Both the position numbers and the translations under genes were made by a program. Of a stretch of 64,000 nucleotides of DNA, positions 31,952-41,658 are shown one piece after another. The DNA lies in the NCBI GenBank assembly GCA_009760855.2, contig WPIO01000003.1, forward strand, positions 4,038,001-4,102,000, written 5' to 3'. A model generated the notes under the pieces. It saw only the letters and a program-made list of their open reading frames with translations. It made no database searches and had not been told where the DNA came from. Source of the stretch: Cristatella mucedo (taxonomy: Eukaryota > Bryozoa > Phylactolaemata > Cristatellidae). Within the stretch, counting starts at the first letter, position 1, and each line of letters begins with the position of its first letter.

Positions 31952-33395
31952 GAGTCAGCATTGCTTAGGGTATACAACGACCTACTTAGGAATGCAGACA
32001 TGGGTAGAGTGTCTCTGCTTGTTTTGCTCGATCTTTCGGCAGCTTTTGACACCATCGATCACAAAGTTCTTCTAGAGCGCCTCTCATCTCGCCTGGGCAT
32101 CACTGGCACTGCTCTGCAGTGGTTCAGGTCCTATCTCAGTGGGAGACTCCAGAGTATTGATGTGAATGGACAAAGATCATCTGAAGTACCTCTGAAATAT
32201 GGAGTACCTCAGGGCTCCGTGGTAGGTCCGGTTCTTTTCACGGTTTATACTCTCCCTCTTGCTGATGTGATTGCCAAGCACAATCTAGGCTTTCACTTCT
32301 ATGCAGATGACACTCAGTTGTACCTTTGCTTTGATCCCTCCCAGCCTTCGAGCACCTCAAATTCTCTAAACTCACAACTGCATGCATTGATGACATCCTC
32401 ACATGGATGGCAGCAAATTTTCTAAAACTAAACGATGACAAAACTAACTTACTAGTTATGGGAAAACCCAGTGTGATTCGGAAATTGGAAAGGCTGACGC
32501 TCTAAATTGGCTCTGCCAGCATATCTCCTGTTGCATCAGCTCGAAATCTAGGTGTCATATTCCAAAGCGACCTCTCGTTAGACGACCATATCAGCTCCAC
32601 AGTCAAATCTGCCTATTTTCAGCTTCATAATATTGCTAAAATTTGGGCTTGTTTAGATAGGGATACCACGTCAAAGTTGGTCCATGCATTCGTGACATCT
32701 CGTCTCGACTTCTGCAACTCACTGCTTACTGGCCTACCAGCATGTGCGATCAGGCGATTGCAGCTGGTGCAAAACTCCGCAGCTAGGCTTGTCTGTCGTG
32801 AGCGTCGCAGTTGCCACATTACTCCACTTCTCGCCGACCTGCACTGGCTACCAGTCAAGCAACGGATTGACTTCAAGGTTTTGTCGCTCACTTTTAGGTC
32901 CCTTCATTCTATGGCTCCAGCCTATCTCTCCGACATACTCCCCCATCAGGCCAAGCATCGTACCACTTGCTTTTCGGAATCCAACAGTCTAGAAATACCT
33001 CGTACAAACCTCAAATCCTTTGGAGACCGTGCATTTAGTTCGTATGCTCCCAAAGCCTGGAACTCTCTCCCGACCTGCGTCAGAACATCCCCTGACCTGA
33101 CCACATTTAAAAGGAACCTAAAAACACACCTATTTAGGACAGCATTTAGTGGGTCCCTGTGATTCGTCCTTCACGTGCTTATGCGTGCTGACACTGTGCA
33201 TGCTGCCACTAACTACATTTGCATGCTGACCCTGTGCATGTCACCCCTAACCATGTTATTCATTTTGTTTGTTTTTCAAGCATGATTTTACTTACCATTT
33301 AATTGCATTTCCCTTTGCAGCAAATGTAAAGCGCCTAGAAAGAGATTAAGTTCTCTGAGGGCGCTTTATCAAGTACATTATTATATTATTACACG
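31952..33395 (+). pseudogene. L2-A non-LTR retrotransposon, 5'-truncated young copy
   Basis: It starts in the reverse transcriptase at LRVYNDLLRNADMG and has a good frame through LLDLSAAFDTIDH, YGVPQGSVVGPVLF and FYADDTQLYL. It then shifts at the same point as the 23060 copy (after LNSQLHA), shares its TAA before IGSASISP, and resumes in the C-terminal domain to a stop at 33162. The 3' UTR and tail end in ATTATT. It is nearly identical to the 23060-25480 copy over the shared length. Confidence 0.88.
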
Positions 33396-34230
33396 CACAG
33401 TATCAACGTGTAAATGCGTTAAGTGGCAGAATGCACAATGCCAGAACGCATGAGGACCCACAAGACAAATCACCAGGACTCACCAAATGCTGTCAAACAG
33501 GGTCGTTTTACGCATCTTCTTAATTTTCGTCAAGTCAGGGCGTCAGTCGGGAGTGAGCTCCAAGCTTTGAGGCCATACGAACTACATGCAGGTTCTCCAC
33601 AAGATTCGAGGTTCATACGACGAGTAGATAAGAGATTTTATTCAGAAAAGCGCTTTGAGAAGTAGTTCTGACAGCAAGGCTGGAGCCAGAGAATGAAGAG
33701 ACCTAAAATTAAATGCCGAAACCTTGAAGTCGATGCGCTGCGTGATTGAAGCCAGTTCAGGTTGATGAGAAGTAGTTGATGTGGCAGCTGCGATCCTCAC
33801 GACAGACAAGCATAGCTGCAGGATTTATCACCAGATGTAAGCGCCTGATTGAACAGGCCGGTAGACTAGCAAGCATTGAGTTGCAGAAGTCGAGACGGGA
33901 TGTCACAAATGAATATACCAATTTGATTGGATGTAGTATTCCTGTCTAAGCAATCCCTGATATTAGCAATGTTGAGCAGCTGAAAGTAGGCTGACGTTGA
34001 TGTAGAGCTGATGTCTTAGTCTAGTGCAATATAACTTTGGAACAGGATACCTAGATTTTGTGTAGATGCAACTGAAATTTGATGACAGGGCCAGTTTTGA
34101 GCGTTAACCTCCCCAATTACCGATTCACACTTGGTTTGCCCATAACTAGAAAGTTGATTCTATCGTCATTTAACTTGAAAAATAACCTGCCATCCATGTG
34201 CGGAGGTCAGTCATACATGCAGTACGCCGA
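33396..34230 (-). repeat. L2-A, old copy, tail-to-tail with the young copy
   Basis: Minus-strand blocks in order: a 3' UTR part, TCAAGTCAGGGCGTCAGTCGG (C-terminal region), TAGCTGCAGG, GAGTTGCAGAAGTCGAG, CATAACTAGAAAGTTG, and near the right end CAGTACGCCGACGATAA. All lie in the position expected for the polymerase C-terminal half. Confidence 0.65.
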
Positions 34231-35114
34231 CGATAAACGCCGTCGGCCACGTGACACAACTAGGGAAAGGACAGACTGGTTACTGGCTACTTGCATCGGG
34301 CTAGTAGCGAGACTGTAAGACTGTAAGCCTCGATGGTCTATGATTGCCGAAGGGGCTCAGTGCATCCTCGATGGAAAATAATGGGCCTAATAACATGAAT
34401 CCACCTCAACGTCCAGGAAGGTTGATTGTCTATAACGTTAGGGGATACTTATTGTATCTAAATCCCCGTCAAAGAGGTGAAGGTGGAAAATCCTCATGGA
34501 AATGGCAAAAACTGACGTTGGTGAGTGGCAAAAACCCCGAGTATGTTATTCTGACCATCATCATTAAACGAAAAAGTCTGACATAAGGAGGGAGTCTACT
34601 TGCGAAGGGAAAACTTGACCAAAAAAAAGAGTGGTGGCTGGTAATTGGCACTACATCATAATTACCCTATACTAGCAATAATTCTATCTTAACTGAATAC
34701 AGTGCTAAGGTTCCCAAAGCCTGTTGGTGTTTTGAGACACTGCACCAAAATGTGGTGCCAATAGGAGCTTAAGATACATTTCAGTAGTAAGACCGGATGC
34801 TACCTGGATTTAGTATTGAGCATGAATGACGCTTTAATCCTAGACATAGATTAATTACTCCCCAGTCGTGCTAAAATAAATCTCAACGAATTTTGGATGC
34901 AAATTAATGGGCGTCAATTTAGAGGTCATTGGAACATATATTTCTAGTGTCAGAAAGTTAAGCTCAATATTTTTGCCAGCTCTCAGAGCAAACGTGTCTA
35001 TAATTGGATCCAATGTAATAGGGATTTAACCTGCTTTTAGAGTATAAGAGAATATCAAGAAAATGGCACCCTTCTTGATACCGAGACTGGGTTTCAGGTA
35101 CGATATATAAAACA
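34231..35114. other. Unassigned sequence
   Basis: No gene recognised; mostly AT-rich unique sequence. Confidence 0.45.
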
Positions 35115-35275
35115 CACATTAGCTGATTTAACAGCCTTATTTTTTGACAGCTTCACCGCCGCTTGCAGTTGGCAATAAAGGATCGCCTACTGCAGGATTC
35201 GAACACACGAGCACGGTCTCGTGAGTCACGTTCACGGAGGAGCGAGCACCTTATATCCTGAGCTGTCGCGGCTAT
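35115..35275 (-). repeat. SINE family 1, diverged
   Basis: TTAGCTGATTTAACAGCC, CGCCGCTTGCAGTTGGCAATAAAGG, GGATTCGAACACACGAGC, and an insertion-bearing head ending CTGTCGCGGC. Confidence 0.75.
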
Positions 35276-36001
35276 CAGCAGATAATGCCAGTCATTTTAG
35301 AAAATGCTTGAGATTAACCGTGGACTCTCAGAGCCTAGACACATTTAAGGAGATTAGTGAGAAAAATTACTTCAGCGGTGAAAACGATGCTTATTTTGCT
35401 GAATTACCTTGAATATCTGTATCGTAGAAGAATTACTCACCTAGTAGTGGAAAAATCCCTAGAGATTAGAGAGAAGCTGATCATGAGTTCAAGAGATGAC
35501 TACTGTTTCGTGACCACCGCGACGAGGAACCTTTTTAAGCTGGAGCTAGAGAGATCAGCTGTAGTCCTAGATTATATAAGGTTTGGTAGATCAAAGTTAC
35601 TTCTAAGACGTCTGATCTATTTCAAAAGAAAGCACAGTATTTACTTCATTTTGTAGAGGAATCAGGCTCTGACAGATCGAGTAAAATTAGCAGCAGGAGT
35701 TGACTGTTCAAAGCAAAGAAATTCAGGTCAAGGTCGTCGTTTTTCTAGTGTTCAAATACCTACTGCCAGCGTTTTGTGACAGGGTTTGCTTCCATAGCCG
35801 CTACCTCCACCGACTTACGCTTGTAAATGGTGTAAATCTCAAGTATTCGGCTGAAGCCATTGCCGGATTTAAACATTTGAAGTAAACATCAGCCGTCGCA
35901 CTTGTTCTACAGTTTTTGGACCCTTCTGCTCCACAACTGTGACATTTGCAACCAATAGATTGGCTGGTTGAATGGTTTAACAGTGTAAGAATACAGTGCC
36001 G
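35276..36001. other. Unassigned sequence
   Basis: A 99-codon plus-strand frame (35357-35656) is rich in Arg and Leu with no recognised domain. SLDTFKEI near 35335 faintly resembles an L2 C-terminal motif, but not enough to call. Confidence 0.35.
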
Positions 36002-36149
36002 AGCTGGGTTGGTCCAGCGGTTAAGGTGCTCGCCCCGACTAAGGTCTGGCTGAGGTCGTGGGCTCGAGCCCTGAGGCATATGTGAAGCGCCTGGATAGAG
36101 ATTTAGTTCTCTTGGGGCGCTATACAAATGAATTATTATTATTATTATG
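36002..36149 (+). repeat. SINE family 2
   Basis: Complete copy: AGCTGGGTTGGTCCAGCGG head, TTAAGGTGCTCGCCCC, GGTCGTGGGCTCGAGCCC, then GAAGCGCCTGGATAGAGATT, a tail stem and an ATT run. Confidence 0.9.
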
Positions 36150-36559
36150 AGAAAAAGTTGACTTATTTTAATAATGGTATGGGTGGGCCGTAGACGAATT
36201 ACTGTGTCACGAAGAAAGAGACGGTAGTAATCGCAAAAATTCTGGGTAATTCTTATCCATACCTTTTTAAAGCTCCGTATGACACTCGTTCTGATAATGG
36301 CTAGTTAGCCGAGGGTCAGTATGAAGTGAAAAGTAGACTGCCAGCATTGTCTGAAGTAACGTAAAAATCCACTGCTGCCGTAACTCCCGCCCGGGATACA
36401 TGCTGCTTAGTATACCGATCACTCAATCGGCCTTTAGAAATTACTATTTCTCCTAAAGGCGTTCGGCCACCCATACAGATACTATCTACCTAGACCTGCA
36501 GTCACGCACGGCCACTGGCAAATACAACAAATACTCACTTTGGCCCCGATGCGTCCAAT

Positions 36560-37611
36560 CGGCCTTTTTTTAGCATGGGAATAATAAATTCCTAATAAAT
36601 GCCTAATAAATTCCGCCTGTTAAATGTCTTCTCACCAAAAACCAAGGGACTACTTACCCGCAATCTAATTGTTCAGGAAAAGCTTGATGAGATTTGCTCG
36701 TAGAAACATATATATCATAAAATCAGGTCCGCTCATTTCTTGACTATCTGGAGAATTTCGGCTTGGTCCACATCGTTAGTCACTTGACTCAATCGGTTGT
36801 CAAGCTCTAGACCTCGTGATCACAAGGAATGGCAGACCTATTAACCTTGTTGTATGCCCGCTTTCAAACTGGCTTTATTGCTCAATCTCCCATTCATTTT
36901 TCTTGTATCGTCCAACTGTATACATAGGACATTATTGAGTTTGCCCAGTGACGCAACTTAAAAAGCATCTATGCTGAAAACATTTTGAAAAATGGTTGTG
37001 AAGCAGGTCTTCTTAATCTGCATCCAGCCTGCCGATAGCCTCGATACCATCATCGATGCAGAAAGCTCGACTATTAGGAGTTCTCTCGGCGTGCATGTTC
37101 CCATAATTTGTCGTTATGCAGAGTCATAGAGATCCCGACAATTTTTCAAATAAAACTTCAAAAGAAGGATCTTGCAGAGCACAGAATTGAACGCCGCTTT
37201 AAGAAGCCTGGGTGGGACATTGATCTAGCCAGTTCCCATGATTTCCTCCGCATCTACATCTACACAGTTTGGGCTCGATGAGCAAATGAGGGAGGGCTAG
37301 ACTTTTCATTCAAAAACTGAAGTCCGCCAGTGAGATCCAAAAATATCTTTTAGACAGCGACTAATTTTCTTGCCAATTAGAAACGGTCACGATACCCGAA
37401 TAATTACTGTCCGGCCGATCAGTTTTCAATCTTCTCCGGTAAAAAATTGCACTACTTCATGCTTCCATAAAGCTATCTCCTACTAAAGTAAGTGTTGATT
37501 CAAAATCCTAGGTTGCAACCTTCCTCTCGTGTCTCATTTGCTGACTTAGGTGCCGTGGCTCCATGTTGATCAACGAATACAGAGTAAAGTTCGTATGCTG
37601 AGCCTGCCATG
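36560..37611 (+). repeat. L2-B, old copy, endonuclease to polymerase (left part, split by a hAT element)
   Basis: Weak but ordered matches: RLLNVFSPKTKGLLTRNLIV (start of the endonuclease), LENFGLVHIVSHLTQS (L2 endonuclease motif), then much decayed sequence. The last about 65 bp before the hAT element match the RIQSKVLTLTHKARHGLAP region. It continues at 40083 across the hAT insertion. No open frame remains. It is one of the few copies here with an endonuclease part. Confidence 0.6.
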
Positions 37612-37619
37612 GCTTAGCT
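37612..37619 (+). repeat. 8-bp target site duplication, left
   Basis: GCTTAGCT, identical to 40075-40082. Eight base pairs is the target duplication length of the hAT superfamily. Confidence 0.85.
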
Positions 37620-37638
37620 TAGACCTGCTTAAATTCGG
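37620..37638 (+). repeat. hAT left terminal inverted repeat
   Basis: TAGACCTGCTTAAATTCGG pairs with the reverse complement of 40056-40074 at 18 of 19 positions. Confidence 0.85.
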
Positions 37639-39100
37639 CGTTTGGAGGCCACACGCCGAATTTGCCGAAAATAAAGGGGCCATCTGACGCCGATTTTAAG
37701 ATGGAGTGCGTCGGTGTGATTCGTTCGTCGGGAGAGTGTGGGAGCAGTGCGGGAGAGATTCAGAGACGAAGATGTCGTTTGTTTCGAAGGTCGCAAACGC
37801 TGCACAGCGTGCAACGCCGTTCCAGAAAGAGGATGAGCTCGGTATATCGGCTTCAGATCGTTACCCGCGATCCACATGGTGCCGTCGTATCTGTGCAGTG
37901 CAATTTTTGCAATGCTTTGGGCGGGAAGACGTCGACACGGGCATCGGCACCACTCGCAAGCACAAACGCACGTGGCATATCAAACTGTTCCAGCATCCGT
38001 TTAGGAAGGACAGCTATCGCAGCCATATGGAGAAGCAGCATTACAGTGATTGGACCAATTACCAGGCTGCATCAGCGGAGGCGAAGACCTTCTTTGATAG
38101 TCGACCCGAACGTCGCAACACACTGCATTCTTACTTCGACGATACTAGCTGCAAGCTGGAGCTCACCATCAATGCCCCCGTTGTCGAGAAGTTGATTGGT
38201 GGTGTATTTTGGCACGATGACGTCTCAGAAGAATCGTTGTCGAAGGCTTTGTCTCAGTTCAAGATTCAGAACGGCGACCGCTACAAGGTCGTCGTTACGA
38301 ATCCACCGAGGTTTCTGTTGGTGGTTAAGCATGTTTCAGTTGGCCTATCATTCCGACAGACTGAGGCTGTATTTCTTCATCATCAGGAGTTGACCAAAAA
38401 TCCCAAATTAACGGGTGCGACCAGACGTGTGGTTTCGAACCAAGTGCGTCTCGTGGTTGCTGTTTTACTTCAACACATTTCTGAGCTTCTGAGGGACACC
38501 TTCACTTGGGCATTCTCGTTTGCCTGCGATTGCATCTCGCACGCGGACCTTTCTTACATGTCTGTGCGCCTACGCCTGCCTGTTTCGGAATCTCTGGCCA
38601 ATGTCCATTTTTTCTGATTCCTATGTTTGAACGCCACACAGCGTTGAGCCAGGTCGCTGCTATCGTCAAAGTCATTGACGCCGTATTGTCGGTTTGGTGC
38701 CAGAAGCTACTTGGCGCCACGTCAGATGGGGAGAATACGATGACTGGACGCCATGGCGGTGTTTTCACTCTTCTTGAGAAGGAGCCTGCCCATCGTGTCT
38801 TGAATGTTTGGTGCCCACCAGATCAGATGGACTTGGTAATGAAGAAAGACTCTGTCGACATCGATGATGGTGACTTCGTTAAGCAGAAGAACTCATTTAT
38901 TACTCACCTTCGTCGCCAAGAGAACTTGATTACGGAGATGCGCTCTACGTGTCCGAAGCTAACCAATCGTTGGCTCCACATAGGCAATTCTTTGTCGTGG
39001 CTGCTACAACACCGCATTCGACTTTTCCAACATATTCAAGAGAAACAATTCGATGGTGCTATGGAAATGGGGTGGTGGATTATGGCGTCAGTGGTTGCAG

Positions 39101-39161
39101 GTGTGTGCAGGGTTGTCAACGTTAAATTCATAAAGCTGAAAGTCACGAGATTTCATCATAG
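39101..39161 (+). other. Intron 1 of the hAT transposase (61 bp)
   Basis: Donor GCAG|GTGTGT and acceptor TTTCATCATAG. Removing it joins SVVA to AQQRSEIEKL in frame (phase 1), while the unspliced frame stops at 39183. Confidence 0.55.
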
Positions 39162-39383
39162 CCCAGCAACGTTCCGAGATTGAGAAGCTGATCGCCCATC
39201 TCTATTTGCTATTCGCAATTGACCTAACGGGCGAAGATCGTGGCGCAGATGCAATTGGAGTTGGACGATTAAGTATTCCGTTTCACTCGGTTCAAGAATT
39301 TATTGAGGACCAGGAGACATTCTTCCGAGACCAACTCAATGCACTCAATAACAATCGCCGTCGTGCAGTTATCACAAAACTAG

Positions 39384-39463
39384 GTACGTTTATGGTGAGC
39401 GTGGTTTAAAGAATGGTGCAAGTCCAAGCGGAATGTGACAGTTCGAATAGGATAATGCGGCAG
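39384..39463 (+). other. Intron 2 of the hAT transposase (80 bp)
   Basis: Donor CTAG|GTACGT is near-consensus. The acceptor GATAATGCGGCAG is the one that keeps phase 1 and joins ITKL to ACEAPPVIPAV. The unspliced frame stops at 39409. Confidence 0.55.
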
Positions 39464-40055
39464 CTTGTGAAGCACCTCCGGTGATACCTGCTGTGCTGCT
39501 CGCACTTCGTTTGCGTGACTTCAATTCCTGTGTCCTTGATCCTCACCGCGATCGCCTAGCCCAGTTTTGGACTGCGTCTATGATTGAGGCTGTTGAGCAG
39601 GGGCATCGCCATCTTGTGACTAACGATGCCATCAAGGCGGCTGTTGCCAGGCACGACCAGTCGACGGATTTCAATTCTGCTTGGGACGACGTTGAACATC
39701 TCTCGCCTGAATCTTCATGCAAACACCTGCGTCAGTTCTGCTGCAGATTGGCACCCATTTTTCGCCAACACTACGGCTGTCGAGTCGGACATCTTTGTGC
39801 TCAAGTGGGAAATGGACGACGCCGCACCAATCTGACATCATTAGCTTTGGAGGGCATCTTCAAGGCGAAGCAGCTTGATCGCCTGTCAACGCTTTAGAGT
39901 TTAAATGCTTTTACGCCGAGTACACCAGTCATTGCGGTATGCAAAGGCCCAATAAAGTGTCATTTTACTCGTCGGATATGCTCTCTGGTGTGAGCCAGAA
40001 TTTAAGGGTCGGCGTCGCGCTAAAAAAAGGTTAATTTCGTTAAATTCGGTAAATA

Positions 40056-40074
40056 CCGAATTTAAGCAGGTCTG
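40056..40074 (-). repeat. hAT right terminal inverted repeat
   Basis: CCGAATTTAAGCAGGTCTG; its complement matches the left terminus except for the outermost base (C for T). The sequence just inside, ATTCGGTAAATACCGAAT, is a further small palindrome. Confidence 0.85.
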
Positions 40075-40082
40075 GCTTAGCT
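40075..40082 (+). repeat. 8-bp target site duplication, right
   Basis: GCTTAGCT, the partner of 37612-37619; L2-B sequence resumes directly after it. Confidence 0.85.
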
Positions 40083-40375
40083 CCTTCATACCTAGCTGAA
40101 CTATTGCACCAGTAGTATCAACCACCTCTTGCACTTAGGTCGTCTACGGACAGTTAATCAACTGCCTTATTCCTACACTTCTAGAGCATTGGCAACTAAG
40201 GCTTTTCCTCTGCATGTTCTAGACTGCGGAACTCACTTCGAAAATTCGTAAGCAACAACATATATTCTCCTACTGCTGACTTTCTAGCCGTCCTGGGTCT
40301 CCAGCGTAACACCCACCTAGTCATCGAGGCTTTGCGTGGTCACAAACGGAGATAAATTACTCTAAATTATCTTTA
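40083..40375 (+). repeat. L2-B, old copy (right part)
   Basis: Starts CTCCTTCATACCTAGCTGAACT, which matches the SYLAELLHQ region of intact L2-B. It continues through the WNSLP-like CTGCGGAACTCACTTCG to GCGTAACACCCAC and the GGAGATAAATTAC 3' end. Confidence 0.8.
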
Positions 40376-41209
40376 ATCTCAAAATTAAAGTTAACATTCA
40401 GAAAAGCAACTGCTGTAATAAGTTATGTAATGACTTTATTTTTAAAGATTTAGATCTTAAGGCTTATATGGTCGTTCAAAATTAAATTCAGAAATCTAAT
40501 AAGGGAAGCCTGACCTAGTCAAATACTGGCACTAGTGAAATTTTTAGACTTATTTAATACTCGCGAAGATATCTTTCTTAACTTAGAGAAAGTTGAGATA
40601 CTCATCCCAACAGATCGAAAAACCCAAAACCCAAAAATACTTATAAGTTCTTATAGAAATGATAAAAATCACTTACTCTGTAAGCCTCACATGACAACTG
40701 ATTATCTTTTTCGTCCTAAAAAGTTAAAGAAAATAATAATATAAGTTCGATATAACACTTACGATACAATCAAGCATGAGTACAAATCGGACAATGCACA
40801 GTAGTAGAGCAGACGACACGAGGAAAGGGTTAAGATTTACATTTCTAAAATTTCTTTAGGTCAGGGATGTTGCGATGTCAGTTTTTATGATTTCGACGTC
40901 TGGAAAAATAGGAAGGTGCGTCATTGTCTCCAAATTATCCTAGGTTCTTTGGGGGCAGCTAAATTGCACAATATAGAAAGTCGTGTGCTGCAATTGGAAT
41001 TCTGCTTGGGATACATTCCACGTCGGTAAACCAAAGCAGGAGAATCCGGAGATTTAAAATACTGCTAACTGCGATTGATTTCGATAGTACACAGCGGAAA
41101 GTAGGAGGTTGAAATCATGAGCATATGTAGACAGACACCTGTTCTAAAATCATTTTTTTGGAACAGACAGCCCATTCTGTGCAGACGCCACGAGTGACCT
41201 GCAGGCCCA
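40376..41209. other. Unassigned AT-rich sequence
   Basis: No gene or repeat recognised. A 69-codon plus-strand frame at 40535-40744 is Lys-rich with no known domain. Confidence 0.45.
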
Positions 41210-41273
41210 TTAAACGGATTATACGGCACATACGGTGCACATAAGGTAGCCAACAGAGTACACCTCACTCTAA

Positions 41274-41385
41274 GCGAGAAGCGTAGCTGAGTCGGAGCGA
41301 GAAGCGTAGCTGAGTCGGAGCGAGAAGCGTAGCTGAGTCGGAGCGAGAAGCGTAGCTGAGTCGGAGCGAGAAGCGAGAAGCTGAG
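41274..41385 (-). repeat. 23-bp tandem repeat inside L2-B
   Basis: Four perfect units (41274, 41297, 41320, 41343) plus a partial one. Each contains AGAAGCGTAGCTGAGTCGG, which corresponds to GGGAAGCATAGCAGAGTCAGG of other L2-B copies, so one L2-B segment has been amplified in place. Confidence 0.9.
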
Positions 41386-41494
41386 CATCATCGGAGTAGC
41401 AGCTCAGTAGGGCTGGATAGGACGTGCCGCTGTCAGCAGCAGGAGAGTACATTTTGCTGGGCAAGGACTGCGGAAGTGACTTCCATAGTCTATG

Positions 41495-41658
41495 CTAGCT
41501 GATTTAACAGCCTCTTTTTTGTAGCGACAGAAGAGCCTTTACGGCTGTCACCACCGCTTGCAATGGCGACATTGGATCGTCCACCGCAGGATTCGAACCC
41601 ATGACCTCTGGGCCGAGGTCGTGAAAAGCAACCACCTTACCTAGTGAGCCATTACGGC
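41495..41658 (-). repeat. SINE family 1 nested in L2-B, with target duplication
   Basis: Complete inverted copy. GTCTATG flanks it on both sides (41488-41494 and 41659-41665), and L2-B sequence is continuous across it (CCATAGTCTATG/ACCTGGC versus CCACAGTCTAGGACCTGC elsewhere). Confidence 0.88.

Larger units (their letters stand above)
37772..39897 (+). pseudogene. hAT transposase with BED-type zinc finger (broken, two introns)
   Basis: The ATG at 37772 opens MSFVSKVANAAQRATPFQ. Next is a zinc finger: CNFC at 37899-37910 (readable only in a shifted frame) and H-x4-H at 38024-38041. Then come a helical RVVSNQVRLVVAVLLQHI region, a LGATSDGENTMTGRHGG block carrying a conserved Asp, WCPPDQMDL (family: C-x2-H, here His is replaced by Asp), LRRQENLI, and CPKLTNRWL (the R-W motif). 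The C-terminal end has ALEGIFKAKQ. Two short phase-1 introns, 39101-39161 and 39384-39463, restore the frame. Frame lesions remain near 37862/37920, at the T run 38607-38612, and near 39770/39815, where VESDIFVLKWE is legible only in another frame. Confidence 0.75.
37620..40074 (+). mobile_element. Complete hAT-type DNA transposon, 2,455 bp
   Basis: The element is bounded by 8-bp duplications and by inverted termini of about 19 bp that differ only in the outermost base. The left end is TAGACCTGCTTAAATTCGG; the right end, read inward, starts CAGACCTGC. Inside is a plus-strand transposase gene with a BED-type zinc finger and hAT core. The insertion interrupts an L2-B copy, and joining the flanks across one duplication restores the L2-B order. 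The transposase is broken, so the element would need enzyme from elsewhere to move. Confidence 0.85.

Noticed and set aside
35335-35400. L2-like SLDTFKEI segment
   Set aside because: An isolated match in otherwise unassigned sequence, with no ordered neighbours.
38600-38617. A slippery-type run (T TTT TTC) just before the stop at 38617, as in programmed -1 frameshifting between two parts of the hAT transposase
   Set aside because: The same gene has several other frame lesions and lacks a conserved His, so loss of one base in a T run is the simpler explanation. No stable downstream structure was evident.
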